Assembly: GCA_034770075.1 (NCBI GenBank)
Contig: CM068388.1
Location: 16,921,206-16,985,205 of the forward strand
Source of the DNA: Aralia elata
Taxonomy: Eukaryota; Streptophyta; Magnoliopsida; Apiales; Araliaceae
Direction: 5' to 3'
DNA: 64,000 nt
In this document: positions 21,761 through 33,428 of the stretch, in pieces
Layout of the letters: the number at the start of each line of letters is the position of its first letter
How positions within the stretch are numbered: position 1 is the first letter of the stretch
The notes under the pieces: generated by a model
What the model saw: the letters and a program-made list of their open reading frames with translations, nothing else
The model's database searches: none
What the model was told of the DNA's origin: nothing
Translations under genes and position numbers: made by a program

Positions 21761-24406
21761 AATGCAGTTAGCCACTCTACGATTTCCATAGCCAGTTTAC
21801 GACCAAGCTCCTCGTAGAGTCACCTCTGCAAGAGCATTCAAGATTAAGACGGCTGTACTTAAGAAGATCAAAAGGCAAAACATTGATGTTTTCTCTAGGT
21901 GATCAAAGAGCTATATGAATATCATAGTAAATGCCTGCAAACATCAAGTCTTATCAAAAGACCGTAGTATAGTTCAGACAAGAACTCTACGATCCCTCTG
22001 ATGACACTACGACTAGCAAAATCGTTGTAACGACCGAGATTTTTTATATGTGATCTTTAAATATTTATTGAATTAAATAAATATTTGTGTCGATTTATTT
22101 ATTGATTTAAATAAATATTTGATGAAATTATTGTAGATTAATTTAATTAAATGTGTTACATTGATTAAATTAATGTGGAATAATTTTACAGTGCAAAGTG
22201 TGAATTTAATTGGGATAATTAAATTAAATGAGTTGTTTAATAATTGTGATGTTGTTCTAATTAATTTAATAATTAATTAGAGATTTATTGATTTGTCATA
22301 ATTAAATAAAGGAGAATTTTATTTATGTAATAATTTGATTTAATGAGTAACATTGGCTTTTATTTAATTGTAATTAAATAATATAATTTGATTAATTAAA
22401 GTGTGATGAATAAACTATATAATAAAGAAGTTAATTAAAATAAAGGGGAAAGAGCCTTTTAAAGGCTAACCAAACATAACCTTAAGAACATGGGATCAGT
22501 TAAGGCCATAATGCACTTAACTGATACCCACGTATATCAGTTACTACATATACTTCATCAGTTACTTTTCATAAGGCTAAAGCATAGAGAAGTTTAGACG
22601 GAAGAGAGAAATTGAGAGAGAAAAAGTCTGTGAAAATTGAGAGAAGATTGAGAGAAACTGAAGCAAGGATTAAAGGTAAAATTCTTAATCTCAAGCTTTT
22701 AATTATTGTTCTCCATGGTTTAACATAAAATTTGATTTTTAGTTCTCTGTAATTAAGTTTTCATGACCAAATTGTTTGGAAGTTGTTTATAATTGTTAAA
22801 ATGCATGTATAATCTACTATATGATGTTTATAAATTGTTTTAATTGAGTTAATCCATGAAATTATGTTTAAAAGTGGAATTCTGAGTTTACAGTAGAAAA
22901 TATACGAATATAGCTTATATATATATGTATAAAACTTAATTCTTAATTTGTATTTTAATCGGCAAATTAATTATTGATTATGTTTATATGTTAAGAAACA
23001 AAAAGAATGCAAGTTTAATGGACTGATTTGGTGTAGTAACGAATCCGTAACGAGTGATTTCGTTAAATTTGAAGAAACTTTGATAAATTGGCAAAAAGCT
23101 CAATTTTAGTTCTTAGATTCATGGTTTATGTGGTTTAAGTTGTTAGAATCATACTAGAAGGGTTGGGTAATGATTGTATATGAATTATAGTAACAGGTGA
23201 TACTTAATTTGTTGTATGAACAAAAAAAATTGGAAGTTTATGGCCCTGCTTGATCTACTTCACGAACTTCAGTATCTGAGTCTGCTTATGGCACGACCGC
23301 GCCGGTGTCAAGAACAAAAGTGGCGCGACTACGCCATCAGCATACCAGATCCGGAGTTTAGGCACAGCGAGGCCGCGCTGCTGCCAGGAACAAAAGTGGC
23401 GCAACCGCGCCGGTTAGCAAAATGACCCAGAAAATTTTATTTAAATGTTCAAGCCCAGAGAATGTAATTGTAACCCAATCTAATGAACATGAAAATGTAA
23501 TAATCATACATTTTGATGTTAAATGATGTTTTTAGGAGATTAATGAGTAAGTCGATTGCGTTTTAAACTCGTTATTTGTAAAGTTTAATAATGTTAAGAG
23601 TTAATGTTGTGAATGTGACTAATATAATCAGACTTAGAGTTAAGTTAAGATAAAATAAAATATACTCATGATGCTAATTATGTTATAATTAATTGGCATC
23701 GTGACTTGAAATGGTATGTAGGATTAATTGAGGAACGTGAATAGTAACCGTATAATCTACGCACGAGGCAAGTTCCCTTACCCTAACTTGACTTCAATTA
23801 CGCAACCTTCTAAACTTTATTTTTACTTTGAGCAAGTTTATAAATCATATACTTATGTTGATCAAGTTTCTTACTCTTGATTATCCAATTATATAACTTT
23901 GATTGAGATGTTCTAACTCTTCTAGGAAATACTTCGGTTATACAATGTTGTTCAATTGTGTACCCTCAGATTCATTATTCGATTGAGATGTCAGTTATAT
24001 TATTGAGCCTTGATTGACTGGCGAACACTTATTGATTCGACTAGTCCATAGTTGACGAGCGTTCTAAATTCTAGAGATGTTATTGAAGTAAATCCAAACC
24101 AAACTTCCTTTGGTGCAGACTCTAATGTCAAAGTGAGATTAACAACCCTCTTATAGGGGATTATATTTATGCGTTAGCGTTAAGATGTTGTGCACATACA
24201 TGGTACGGAGGGATGATCCCCCTAAGTACGAGAACTAAGGTCTATATAGTCTTACGACTGTTAAAGGTTTAAAGTAGAAATACTTGGTAACCTAGGACAT
24301 AGTTCGTGGTCTTGTGACCCTCAGAAGTTCTTTTGATTCTTGTTTCCTAATCTTAATTCAAAAGTCGAGCTTTCTATTGTTCAGTATCCATTGAGTATTC
24401 ACATGC

Positions 24407-24407
<1 letters not shown>

Positions 24408-24488
<81 letters not shown>

Positions 24489-24489
24489 G
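24408..24489. repeat. (ATT)n microsatellite in the solo Tekay LTR
   Basis: About 27 units. The equivalent site in the other two LTRs of this family is at 16129-16181 (long) and 7396-7411 (short). Confidence 0.95.
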
Positions 24490-24695
24490 TTATTGTTATA
24501 CTTGTTGGGCAATTGTTTGCTCATTATTGCATAATAACATTGCAGCTAAAGTTGAAAGAGTGGACGGACCATCTATTAGTAAGGGAAAAGGCAAGGCGAA
24601 CAAGTGATGAAGACTTGTTTAATTTATTTGAATGATGTTTATGTAAAAGACTTATGTTATTTATGTTTCTGCATTGATGTTTTATTTAAGGTTAG

Positions 24696-26512
24696 TGAAA
24701 GTAGTATGCATACAAGCCAATCATATTTGATATGATATAGTATATACTTTGTAATCTTATTCATTTATTAATAAAAGAATTGATTTTCTTAAAAGGTATT
24801 TTACATTATCTACATAGTGCTGTTATATTAAATGTGATAAACCCATAGTTTTGAGCAATGCTTTTAGAATTATGATGGTGGTCATGCTAATGAGATCTAA
24901 ATTCTAGATAGCTTACAAACTAAAATCGTTCCTAATCGTTGGATTACTAAAAAGGGGATTAGTGAATCCGGATAGATTAGTACATATGTTGCTTGCTCTT
25001 AGGAAGAGGATGATTGATCTCATAATCATTTGTGTGGAGACACTAAAGCAAGTATGTAGGTGCTTATTGGAGAATAAGTACACTGAACGTGGCTCGCTAA
25101 GGAATACCTAATGGAGTTTTACTCGCCGTCAATAGGAATTCCTCTAGTGATAGTAGTACAAGTGATCCTTGGACTTGAGATCATCATAGTATCTTGTGTA
25201 TGATGAGTTATACTTTGACATGTCCCTTAAGACCTTTAGGGTATATCAAAGGGTATGATTGGGTATAATAAGTTGTACATGGAGATATGTGAATGATCAA
25301 CAAAGAATCTATCACGTCTGGTAAAAGATGTGAATGTCCTATGTGATTCGATAAATGACAACTTAGTAGTCCTTGGGCAAGGCAGAATGAAATTAGAAAG
25401 GAGTTTCTAATTTGCATTATTTAGAGTTGTGCATTTGGGAATCAAAATACATATAATTAAATAAAATAAGACTAGACAAAAATTCCATGTCTTATATTTA
25501 ATTGGGACATTGTATGGTAGAAGGATTGAATTTTACGGTAACTATGCACTGAAAGGTTCTTGTGATTAATGTTGAAATCTATATTATCTGGAAAGTCGTT
25601 GATCGCTAAGGGGGCTTACCCTTATTGTAGAATAAATATTATTTATTTAAATAAATTAAATAATTTAATTTATTTATTTAAATATAATTAGAATAGTTCT
25701 AATTGATTTATTCACAACCGTTTAATATGGAGAACCTAAAGGGTCACACCACAAAAGGAAAAATATTTATTTAAGAAGTAAATGACATAATTGTAATAAT
25801 AAGTTAAGTGTATTTAATTTAGTCTATGGAGATAGAATAAATTAAATAGCTTAATATTTATTATTTAATATTTTAGAAATATTAAATATAAATTAATAAG
25901 AGGAGTCTTATTATTATTATTACTATTACTATTATTTAATTCCAAATAGGGATTGCGAATTAATTAATAGAAGTAATCTCTCATGAATTCCTAATTGGAT
26001 TAGGAGCATAATTAATTAAAGGAGTTTAATTATAATAGAAACCCTAATCCTAAATAGTTTAGGGAAGGGTTATTCCTACATCTATAAATAAGAGGAGTCT
26101 TGTCATAGATTAGGGTTACACACTCTTGCATTAGATTGTGGAGAGTACTTGCAATTTCTATAGAGATAGAAACTAGGGTTTTGCCAACACCCAACTGCTT
26201 GAATACCTATTCTTCCTTGGTGGATCACCTCTAGAGGCCAAACACTTGGGTGGCTAACGTTGATCAAAGGAAGGAATCTCATCGGTGAAATTCGAGGAGA
26301 ACACGAAGGACTAGGAGTTGAACTTGTACCCGAGGAAGCTTTGATCTACAAGGGTATAATTCTTATTCTCTTTCTCTTTCGTTTAATTGATAATTGAACA
26401 CAAGGATAGATCATGGTGATGGTTTGTATTAAAATTTTAAAATCCGTTTTATCACGCTTCCGCCCTATTTGTGTAATTAGATTGAATGCTTGCGTAATAT
26501 ACAAACCTAACA
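24696..26512 (+). mobile_element. Copia-type solo LTR nested in the Tekay solo LTR
   Basis: An 1817-bp insertion beginning TGAAAGTAGTATG and ending AAACCTAACA, flanked by GTTAG on both sides (24691-24695 and 26513-26517). The Tekay LTR sequence is contiguous across it (TTTAAGGTTAG, then GTTAGATGACC). TG...CA ends and 5-bp duplication identify an LTR. It has no ORF of note. I infer copia from the general look of its 3' end (leader with AGATCATGGTGATGG, then CGCTTCCGC); orientation is by that resemblance only. Confidence 0.8.
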
Positions 26513-27773
26513 GTTAGATGACCTGTGATTTATTTGTTTAAAATGTTGTAACCCTTTAATGGGAGTATTTCTATTTCAGTTATGATTTGCAGTTATTTCT
26601 TTATTATGGGTAGATAGATGTGAATGATTTGGACAGTCAACACCAAATTCCGTGGGAATGAAGTACCCAGATTTTGGGGTGTCACAATCGTAGAGTCCAA
26701 TCGTAGAGTCAGTGAAGTACTCTACGATCCTTATCAGACGAGCAACCCAGAACAGAATTAAATATTCTATGTTTCCCATAATGGATTGCTAGCATCCATA
26801 TCAGTAGAGTGATCTGCCCAAGACAGTTGCTGATTACTTAGGTGTTCTAAAAGAAGAATCAAAATCAGTGGAGAACAAACAGCCATGATATGCAGAAATT
26901 AAGAGCATTATCTCTGCCAATATCTTGGACCAAGCTAATGGATGCTGATTCACCCACTACTGCAGTCAACAAGGAATAAACTATTCCTAAATTCAGCAAC
27001 AAGTCTTAACGGGAATATTAGATGCAACGGTCTCAGTTCAACGGGAAGAATTCAGAGGCATCTATATAAGGCAAACAGATTGGAGATTACAAATAAGCAA
27101 GCACAATCAAGTAAATAACGATCTGTCAAAGTCTCACTCTACGATCCAAAGGGAAACATCTTGCTTCGCTACTAAGTTCTTCAGAACTCATGCTTAAGGC
27201 AATTTAGTAGCACAACACACTCTCACATTGAAGTGTAACAGTTCCAAGACTCCTGGTCTTGAAGAGTACTAAGTGTACTGGTGACTCTAAGGCTGCTGGT
27301 CTTAGTCTACAGTGTTCCAAGTTTGTTGGGCTTAATGAAGTTCAAAGTAAACTAGAGTTCCAAGGCTATTGGTCTTGAAGAGTACTAAGTGTACTAGAGT
27401 TCTAAGGTTATTGGTCTTCAAGGAATCTTAGTGATTCAAGTTGTTAACGACATCCTTAGTGGATTTACTACTCGAGGAGTAGAACAGTGGAGTAGGAGTC
27501 TTGTGTACTCTGAACCACTTAAACTCTTGTGTTCTTTACTCTCTACTCTCTAACTACCATAACTGCTATAACTGTTATATCATTGCTTTATCTTAACTGT
27601 TATAGCTATTCTATCTTTAAGGGGGATTTAATCAATCATATAATCCGATGTGCTTAATTAACTTGTTAATTAACTAATTTGTTAAGTCATTCTTTCAAAA
27701 CAAGTTAAAAAGTTTTAAAGAATCTATTTAACCCCCCTTCTAGATATCTTTTGTGCATTTGGAAACTAACAAT

Positions 27774-27788
27774 TGGTATTAGAGCAGG
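27774..27788 (+). other. Primer binding site of the SIRE-like element
   Basis: TGGTATTAGAGCAGG, two bases after the LTR, matches the initiator tRNA-Met site TGGTATCAGAGC with one mismatch. Confidence 0.8.
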
Positions 27789-27825
27789 TTCTCGTTATTA
27801 AAGCTTAAACCACTTGAGTAGATCA

Positions 27826-28261
27826 ATGGCATAGAAACGGGTCTGAGTTAGGTGGAGGAAATAAACAACCTCTTTGTAACAAAGTTAAATTTGCTAACTG
27901 GAAAGTTCGTATGCAGGCTTACGTGGATGCTATTGACGAGGATCTATTTGATTTTGTCATTAGTGGGATGTATGTACCAACAAAGCTAGCACCAATAACT
28001 CAAGAACCAAACAAAGTCGTAATCAAACAAAGAAAAGATTGGATAGAAGAAGAAAAGAAGACAGTCCAGTTGGACAAAAGAGCTAAAAATATCTTATTTA
28101 TTGCTCTAGAAGATAAGTTATTTGAAAATGTTGTTAACTGCAAAACAGCAAAGGAAGTCTGGGATGTGCTACTGATCATGCATGAAGGAATTAAAGAAGT
28201 TAGAGAAAACAAACAGTCCTTGCTCACAAAACAGTATGAAATGTTCACTCACATCTCTTGA
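27826..28261 (+). pseudogene. SIRE-like gag, N-terminal part
   Basis: The open frame from 27911 shows a copia gag domain: AYVDAIDEDLFDFVISG, KDWIEEEKKTVQLDKRAKN and TAKEVWDVLLIMHEG, ending at a TGA at 28259-28261. The frame extends upstream (CNKVKFANWKVRMQAY), but the likely start ATG at 27826 is followed at once by TAG in its frame, so an indel lies near it. Gag forms the particle shell. Confidence 0.85.
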
Positions 28262-28425
28262 ACATTACTTCCACATATGAAAGATTCAACATGCTGCTCA
28301 ACTCACTTTGAGCATATGGAAAGATCTATCCGAATAAAGATCTCATCATCAAGTTCATGAGAGATCTGCCAAGCAAATGAGATGCCAAAACCACTGCTAT
28401 TAGAGAGTCAAAAAATCTTCATAAG

Positions 28426-28764
28426 ATGACTATGCAGATGCTATATGGTAACCTTCTTATACCTATGATTGGAGCTAACTCAACGAGCAGAAACCTTGTC
28501 AGAAGGAAAGAAAAAAGAAAGAGGAATTGCTCTAAAACATCAGAAGCAGCTCACAAAGCTTCAGACGATTATGAGTCAGATGATGAAGAAGATGAAATTA
28601 AGAATATGGCTATGCTTGTCAGACACTTCAAGAGGTTCATAAGCAGAAATAGTAGACCAAAGAAGTACATCAGTAGCAATAAAGAACAAGTAAATGACTC
28701 ATGCTATAACTGTAAAACAACCAGGTCACTTCATTGCAAACTGCATCAAACCTCTGAGAGATGA
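28426..28764 (+). pseudogene. SIRE-like gag, middle part with damaged zinc knuckle
   Basis: An acidic stretch (SDDYESDDEEDEIKNMAMLV, then RHFKRFISRN) is followed by CYNCKTTRSLHCK. A CX2CX4HX4C knuckle is expected there, and one base shift after CYNC destroys it; the usual GHFIANC is readable in another frame. Between 28262 and 28425 gag is recognisable only in fragments with stops. Confidence 0.75.
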
Positions 28765-28928
28765 ATTGAGGAAGGACAAGAAGAATTCAAATTCAAAGAA
28801 AGAACTCAAAGGCCATCATAAATCCAAGAAGAAAGATAGCTGAAACCTCATGGAGCGACTCACACAAAGACTCAAGCTATGAGTCAAGTGAAGATCATGA
28901 GGAACCACACAAAGCAAATCTGTGCTTA

Positions 28929-29552
28929 ATGGCCAAAGAAGGAAAAAGCAAACAATTCAATATAGATGAGGTATTTGACTTTCACTCTCCTGATTTAACT
29001 ATTGATGATCTTAGAGAAGGAATGTATGACTCCATGATAGAACTGCAGAAATATATGAAAATGTTCAGGGTTCTATCAAAGGACCATTCTCTTTTTCAAG
29101 AGGAAAAAAAGAGAGCAATCGTAGAGTTGGAAACTGCTCTATGAACTACTAACTCTTGTACCAGTCTTGAGGCTGAGAATGCTAACTTGAGACAAATAAC
29201 TGAGCTGAGCACTCAAAGACAGTTAACTCTGGTTTCTAAGATTCAGGAACTAGAGAAGACAATCTCAATATGGAACAAGTCTTCTATGTCTATGGACTCC
29301 TTTATCTCTAGCCAAAGATCAGTAGCTAGTACGTCAGGTCTAGGTTTCTGCAAATCTTCTTCAAAACCTATTATGGATAAAAATATGGAAACAAGTGATA
29401 AAAGTTCTCCTAATCTCAATAAGGGAATTATATTTTTTAAATCCTCACAGATAGCTAAGCAAATCTCTACAAGCTTTTCAAGTTCTGCAAATCATATCAT
29501 TGGTTCTAAAAACAAGGGACCTCACACAAACCAACCAAGCCTCGAAGGGTAA
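28929..29552 (+). pseudogene. SIRE-like gag, C-terminal coiled-coil part
   Basis: Two frames separated by a stop at about 29142. The first has IDEVFDFHSPDLTIDDLREG and EKKRAIVELETAL, the second RQITELSTQRQLTLVSKIQE and a Ser-rich region. Long coiled-coil C-terminal gag regions are usual in SIRE elements. After 29552 the sequence to 29940 has only fragments, with three ATCGTAGAGT-type motifs (29581, 29628, 29663). Confidence 0.75.
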
Positions 29553-29970
29553 ATCAACTTCTACATTCAAGCCTCGAAGGGTCGTAGAGTCTAACAGAAA
29601 CTAACTCTACAAACCAACCAGGCAAGAATCGTAGAGTTGATACTCACCCTACGAAACCTATAAATCGTAGAGTTGTGTGGAAGTAGTATGGATATCAACC
29701 CAAGAGAAAAGCTATGAATAAATATTTTCCACAAATGTCCAGGACAAGAAGGAATCCATACACACACAAGCATTTATTATATTTAATGTTATACATGTCA
29801 TAAATATGGTCATAAAGCTGTAGACTGCTATTTCAATGATTTCTATCCTGTGCTGCACAGACCTAAAATCAAGCAGATTTGGGCCCCCAAGGCTACTAAC
29901 AAATTTGGACCCAAGCAAGTTTGGGTACCAAAATAAAAGTTAATCCTTTCTGCAGGTACAGAGCTTCACT

Positions 29971-30940
29971 AAGTCAACATGGTACCTTGATAGTGGAAGC
30001 TCAAGACATATGACAGGTAACAAAGCTCTCCTGACAAACTTTGAAGAAAAAGATGGTCCTACAGTCATCTTTAGAGACAACAACTCTGGAAAGACAAGAG
30101 GATATGACTCAGTTGGAAATGGTGTCGTGTCATTCAGCAAAGTAGCATATGTTGAAGGACTAATGCACAATCTTCTTAGTATCAACTAACTATGTGATAA
30201 AGGGCATCAAGTCACCTTCCTCAACAATCAATGCCAAGTTAGAGATTTAAAGACCAACTCACTGAAGCTGATAGGAACCAGAGAAGGAAATGTCTATATT
30301 GTCAACCTTGCTGAGCTAAGTACTAATGAGACAATATGCTTCCTTGCCAAAGCTTCTGAAGATCTTTGCTGGCTATGGCATAAGAGGTTATCTCTTCTAA
30401 ACTTTAAATATATGTCAAAACTAGCCTCCAAAGACCTTGTAACAGGATTACCAAAGCTCAACTTCATCAAAGAGAAACCCTGCAAAGCATATCAGTTTGG
30501 AAAGCAAACAAAAAGCTCATTCAAAGGCAAAACAATCAACTCAAATGATAACCCCCTTCAGTTACTTCATATGGATCTATTCGGGCCTATACCAACTGCA
30601 AGCCTTGGAGGAAAGAGATATTTGTTGGTGGTGGTTTATGACTACACCAGATTCACATGGGCATTCTTTCTAAGCACTAAAGATGAAACCAGTTCTCAAC
30701 TTATCAAGCTATTCAAACTGGTTATGAATGAGAAAAAAGAGATGATCAAGTCTATCAGAAGTGATCATAGAAGAGAGTTTGATTTCTCTAGGGTGAACCA
30801 GTTTTGTGGAGAGAATGACATCATTCACAACTTCTCAGCTCCAAGAACACCTAAACAAAATGGAGTGGCTGAAAGAAAGAATAGGACTCTCATAGAAGCA
30901 GGAAGAACTCTACTTGCAGCTGCTCATCTACCTGAGTACT
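29971..30940 (+). pseudogene. SIRE-like protease, GAG-pre-integrase and integrase N-terminal half
   Basis: One frame runs from the copia protease active site (STWYLDSGSSRHMTG) through the pre-integrase zinc region to the integrase core, with one in-frame stop at 30187-30189 (CAA to TAA). In the zinc site WHKRLSLLNF has Leu for the second His and CKAYQFGKQ has Tyr for Cys, so zinc binding is lost. Core residues are the Asp in LHMDLFGP, the Asp in SIRSDHRREF and the Glu in NGVAERKNRT. Coding stops at 30940, where a gypsy element is inserted between a Tyr and a Leu codon; it resumes at 38684. Confidence 0.9.
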
Positions 30941-33413
30941 TGTGACAATCCAAGTTTTCGAAAAAAATATAAAAATAAGAATTAAATAAATAAAAATTCT
31001 TATTTAGAGATATAAGAGGTAATATTGTGTTGCATACGTAAATACGTATGGTGTAATATGATTATGTGACAACGTTGTGATGTGATAATTATATTTATAA
31101 TTATATATTTATCACATGGATGTAAATTGTTAGAAATAATTTGTAAATAATGTGTATTTGAATAATTTATGAATATAAATTATTTTAATATATATGATAA
31201 AGTCAATGCATTAAATAAATTTATTATTATTATTTAATGTATAACATTTATTTTATGAAGAATGAATATGAGATATAATATATATATTGTAAAATACGTA
31301 ATATATTTTATATGTAATATATATATATAATATTGTATATTAAATATATGATATATATGTTAGTCTAATTAACTCAGATGGGTATTAAGTCGGTTAGAGA
31401 AAGATAAACTGAGAAGCAAGAAAAATTTGCAGTGCACAACAAGGATTTTGTATGAGGGAGAAGCAAAATTCGTGCAAGCCAAGTAAAGGGAATCCTATAT
31501 ATACCTAATACAAACATTCCCTCTCAGTTTTTCCGTTCACAGACAAAAAAATTTGAAAATTTCATAGAAATTCCCAAGTTGGAGGTAATTGATTAAATTG
31601 ATTCAATTATATGATCCTATATGTGATTGCTAGAGTATATAACTTCATTGGATTGAATTTTTGGAGTTATAATGCTTGAATTGAAGGAATTAAGATTTAC
31701 AGTTAAAGTTTTTCAAAAACTTAGAATATTGAATTCAATCTTTGGTTATGATTTAGATTATGTAATTGGAATTGGAAACTATAGTTTTAGTTGTTTAATA
31801 TCATACGAATGCATCTAGAAATCATTTGGGATTGATTTGAATTAGAATTAGATGGAATTTGATGGAATATGGCCGATTTTGGGCAGATAGTCGAAGTGGT
31901 GCAGCTACGCCGCTTCCAAGCTAAAGACCAGCGCAGTTGTGCCGGTATGTAGAATGAGAATGTAGTTTTTGGTGGATTTTAAATGTTTGGGAATGTGTAA
32001 TTGACTCCTATATGTGTAAAAACATGCCTAGTATGATGTCTTAGCTTCTCATGCATCATATGACATATTGAAGCAAGGATTCGAGAATGTTTTCCAATGA
32101 AAACGTATGAAAGTTAAATGAAAACTTTGAAATGGAATGTGTAAAGTGAATACGAAACATGTAGGATTGGTTTAAGACTTCCAAAACTTATGTGGGGTAT
32201 AATCCCTACTGTATATAAAGACCTTTGCATGATTGGATTGGACAGAGCTGAAACAGCTCAGTTCTGAACTATTTCAGGAGTGGCGCAGCTGCGCCACTCT
32301 CAAGCCAAAAGGTAGCGCAACTGCGCTGACCTGCAGAAATGAAATGTTGATATGCTATATGGGGCACGCGTAATATGATGTCTTAAGTCTGAATGCATGC
32401 TAGTAAAAGCATATGGAGTGACCAAACTTATATGGACTATGTAAAGCCAATATTCGCTAATAAAACGATTTCAAAATGAAAACCAATGAGCGAGATAGAG
32501 CTATTGTAAACTAGTCAATACAAATGTATGTGTGAGCTTTGAATGTATGATTGGCGTGTATATACGTGTGATCATATGTTGTGTAGGATTCGTGAAGTGT
32601 AGATAAGCTATAATAATAATCAACTCACGAGGCAAGTCTTTCAGTTCCTATGTATTACATGAACTTGACATGATTATACATTGAATCATGAATGTAATCT
32701 ATATGAGTATGATGAATTATATATCATGCACTGTGAACTGTGAAAGTCAAAGTATGACTATCATTGATTGAGTATGGAACTCAATCTAAATATATGATAC
32801 GTGATATGAAATCTTATGATTTAAAGTTATGATGCATGTACAATATGCTTACTAGAAGAATTATAAGATATGAACCACACATGAAATTATGTGCTATGTG
32901 AAGCATGACAACTGTTAGATTTGTTGGACTGTCGAGCTCAACCTTGCAAAAAACACAATTTTTGCAGATACAAGAAGCAATGCCAGACCTTAGCTTTCAA
33001 GATGATAATAACTAGAAGATGCAATGCTGTTTTCTTTAGCTGGAAAATTTTATTGTATCATGAGAATGATGTACCATATATATACGATGTAATTGAAAAG
33101 TTGAAATATTCAATATACAAAAGAGTGTTTGTTTCAAATCTATTGTATTGAATAGTGATGATCAATATAGTGAATATACTATATAAGCATGAATCCAAAT
33201 GTAGAATGGAGTGGTATATACTCATATCTACTTCGATTTATAATCGTAAAAGTTGCGATTCATGGAATAGAAAGAAGTCAGAAAAATATAAGTTTTTAAT
33301 AATTCCGCATTTTCAGCTGTTATTTCATGTATTTATGGGGTAAAGCTGACTCAAGATAGTATCGTGATGTACCAAGTTCGAGATTCAAGGGACCCGGATT
33401 TGGGAGCGTTACA
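30941..33413 (+). repeat. 5' LTR of the gag-only element
   Basis: A 2473-bp LTR. A TATA-like CTATATATACC is at about 31495. GC motif pairs lie at about 31897/31932 and 32282/32314 (GGCGCAGCTGCGCC, AGCGCAACTGCGCT-like), downstream of the presumed start and so in the leader. Very similar to 36187-38678, with scattered substitutions and small indels. Confidence 0.92.
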
Positions 33414-33415
33414 GT

Positions 33416-33428
33416 TGGTGTCAGAGTC
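33416..33428 (+). other. Primer binding site of the gag-only element
   Basis: TGGTGTCAGAGTC, two bases after the LTR, is an initiator tRNA-Met site with substitutions (usual TGGTATCAGAGC). Confidence 0.75.

Larger units (their letters stand above)
22026..26686 (+). mobile_element. Solo Tekay LTR inserted in the SIRE-like LTR
   Basis: It begins TGTAACGACCGAG and ends GGGGTGTCACA, the same termini and family as the LTRs of the element at 7018-18590 (sense orientation here). A perfect 5-bp duplication ATCGT flanks it (22021-22025 and 26687-26691). It has a GC motif group at about 23290-23420 and an (ATT)n array. It is interrupted by a copia-type solo LTR at 24696-26512. No internal region remains, so it arose by recombination between LTRs. 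Confidence 0.92.
21397..27771 (+). mobile_element. 5' LTR of a SIRE-like copia element, interrupted
   Basis: The LTR begins about TGAATTTGATATTATG and ends AACTAACA, directly followed by a primer binding site. The solo LTR at 22026-26686 interrupts it. Without that and its duplication the LTR is about 1.7 kb. It holds many copies of ATCGTAGAGT and its complement. CTTAGTGGATT and AACTAACAATTGG at the end fit the SIRE/Maximus type, as does gag downstream. The exact left end is uncertain by a few bases. Confidence 0.75.
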
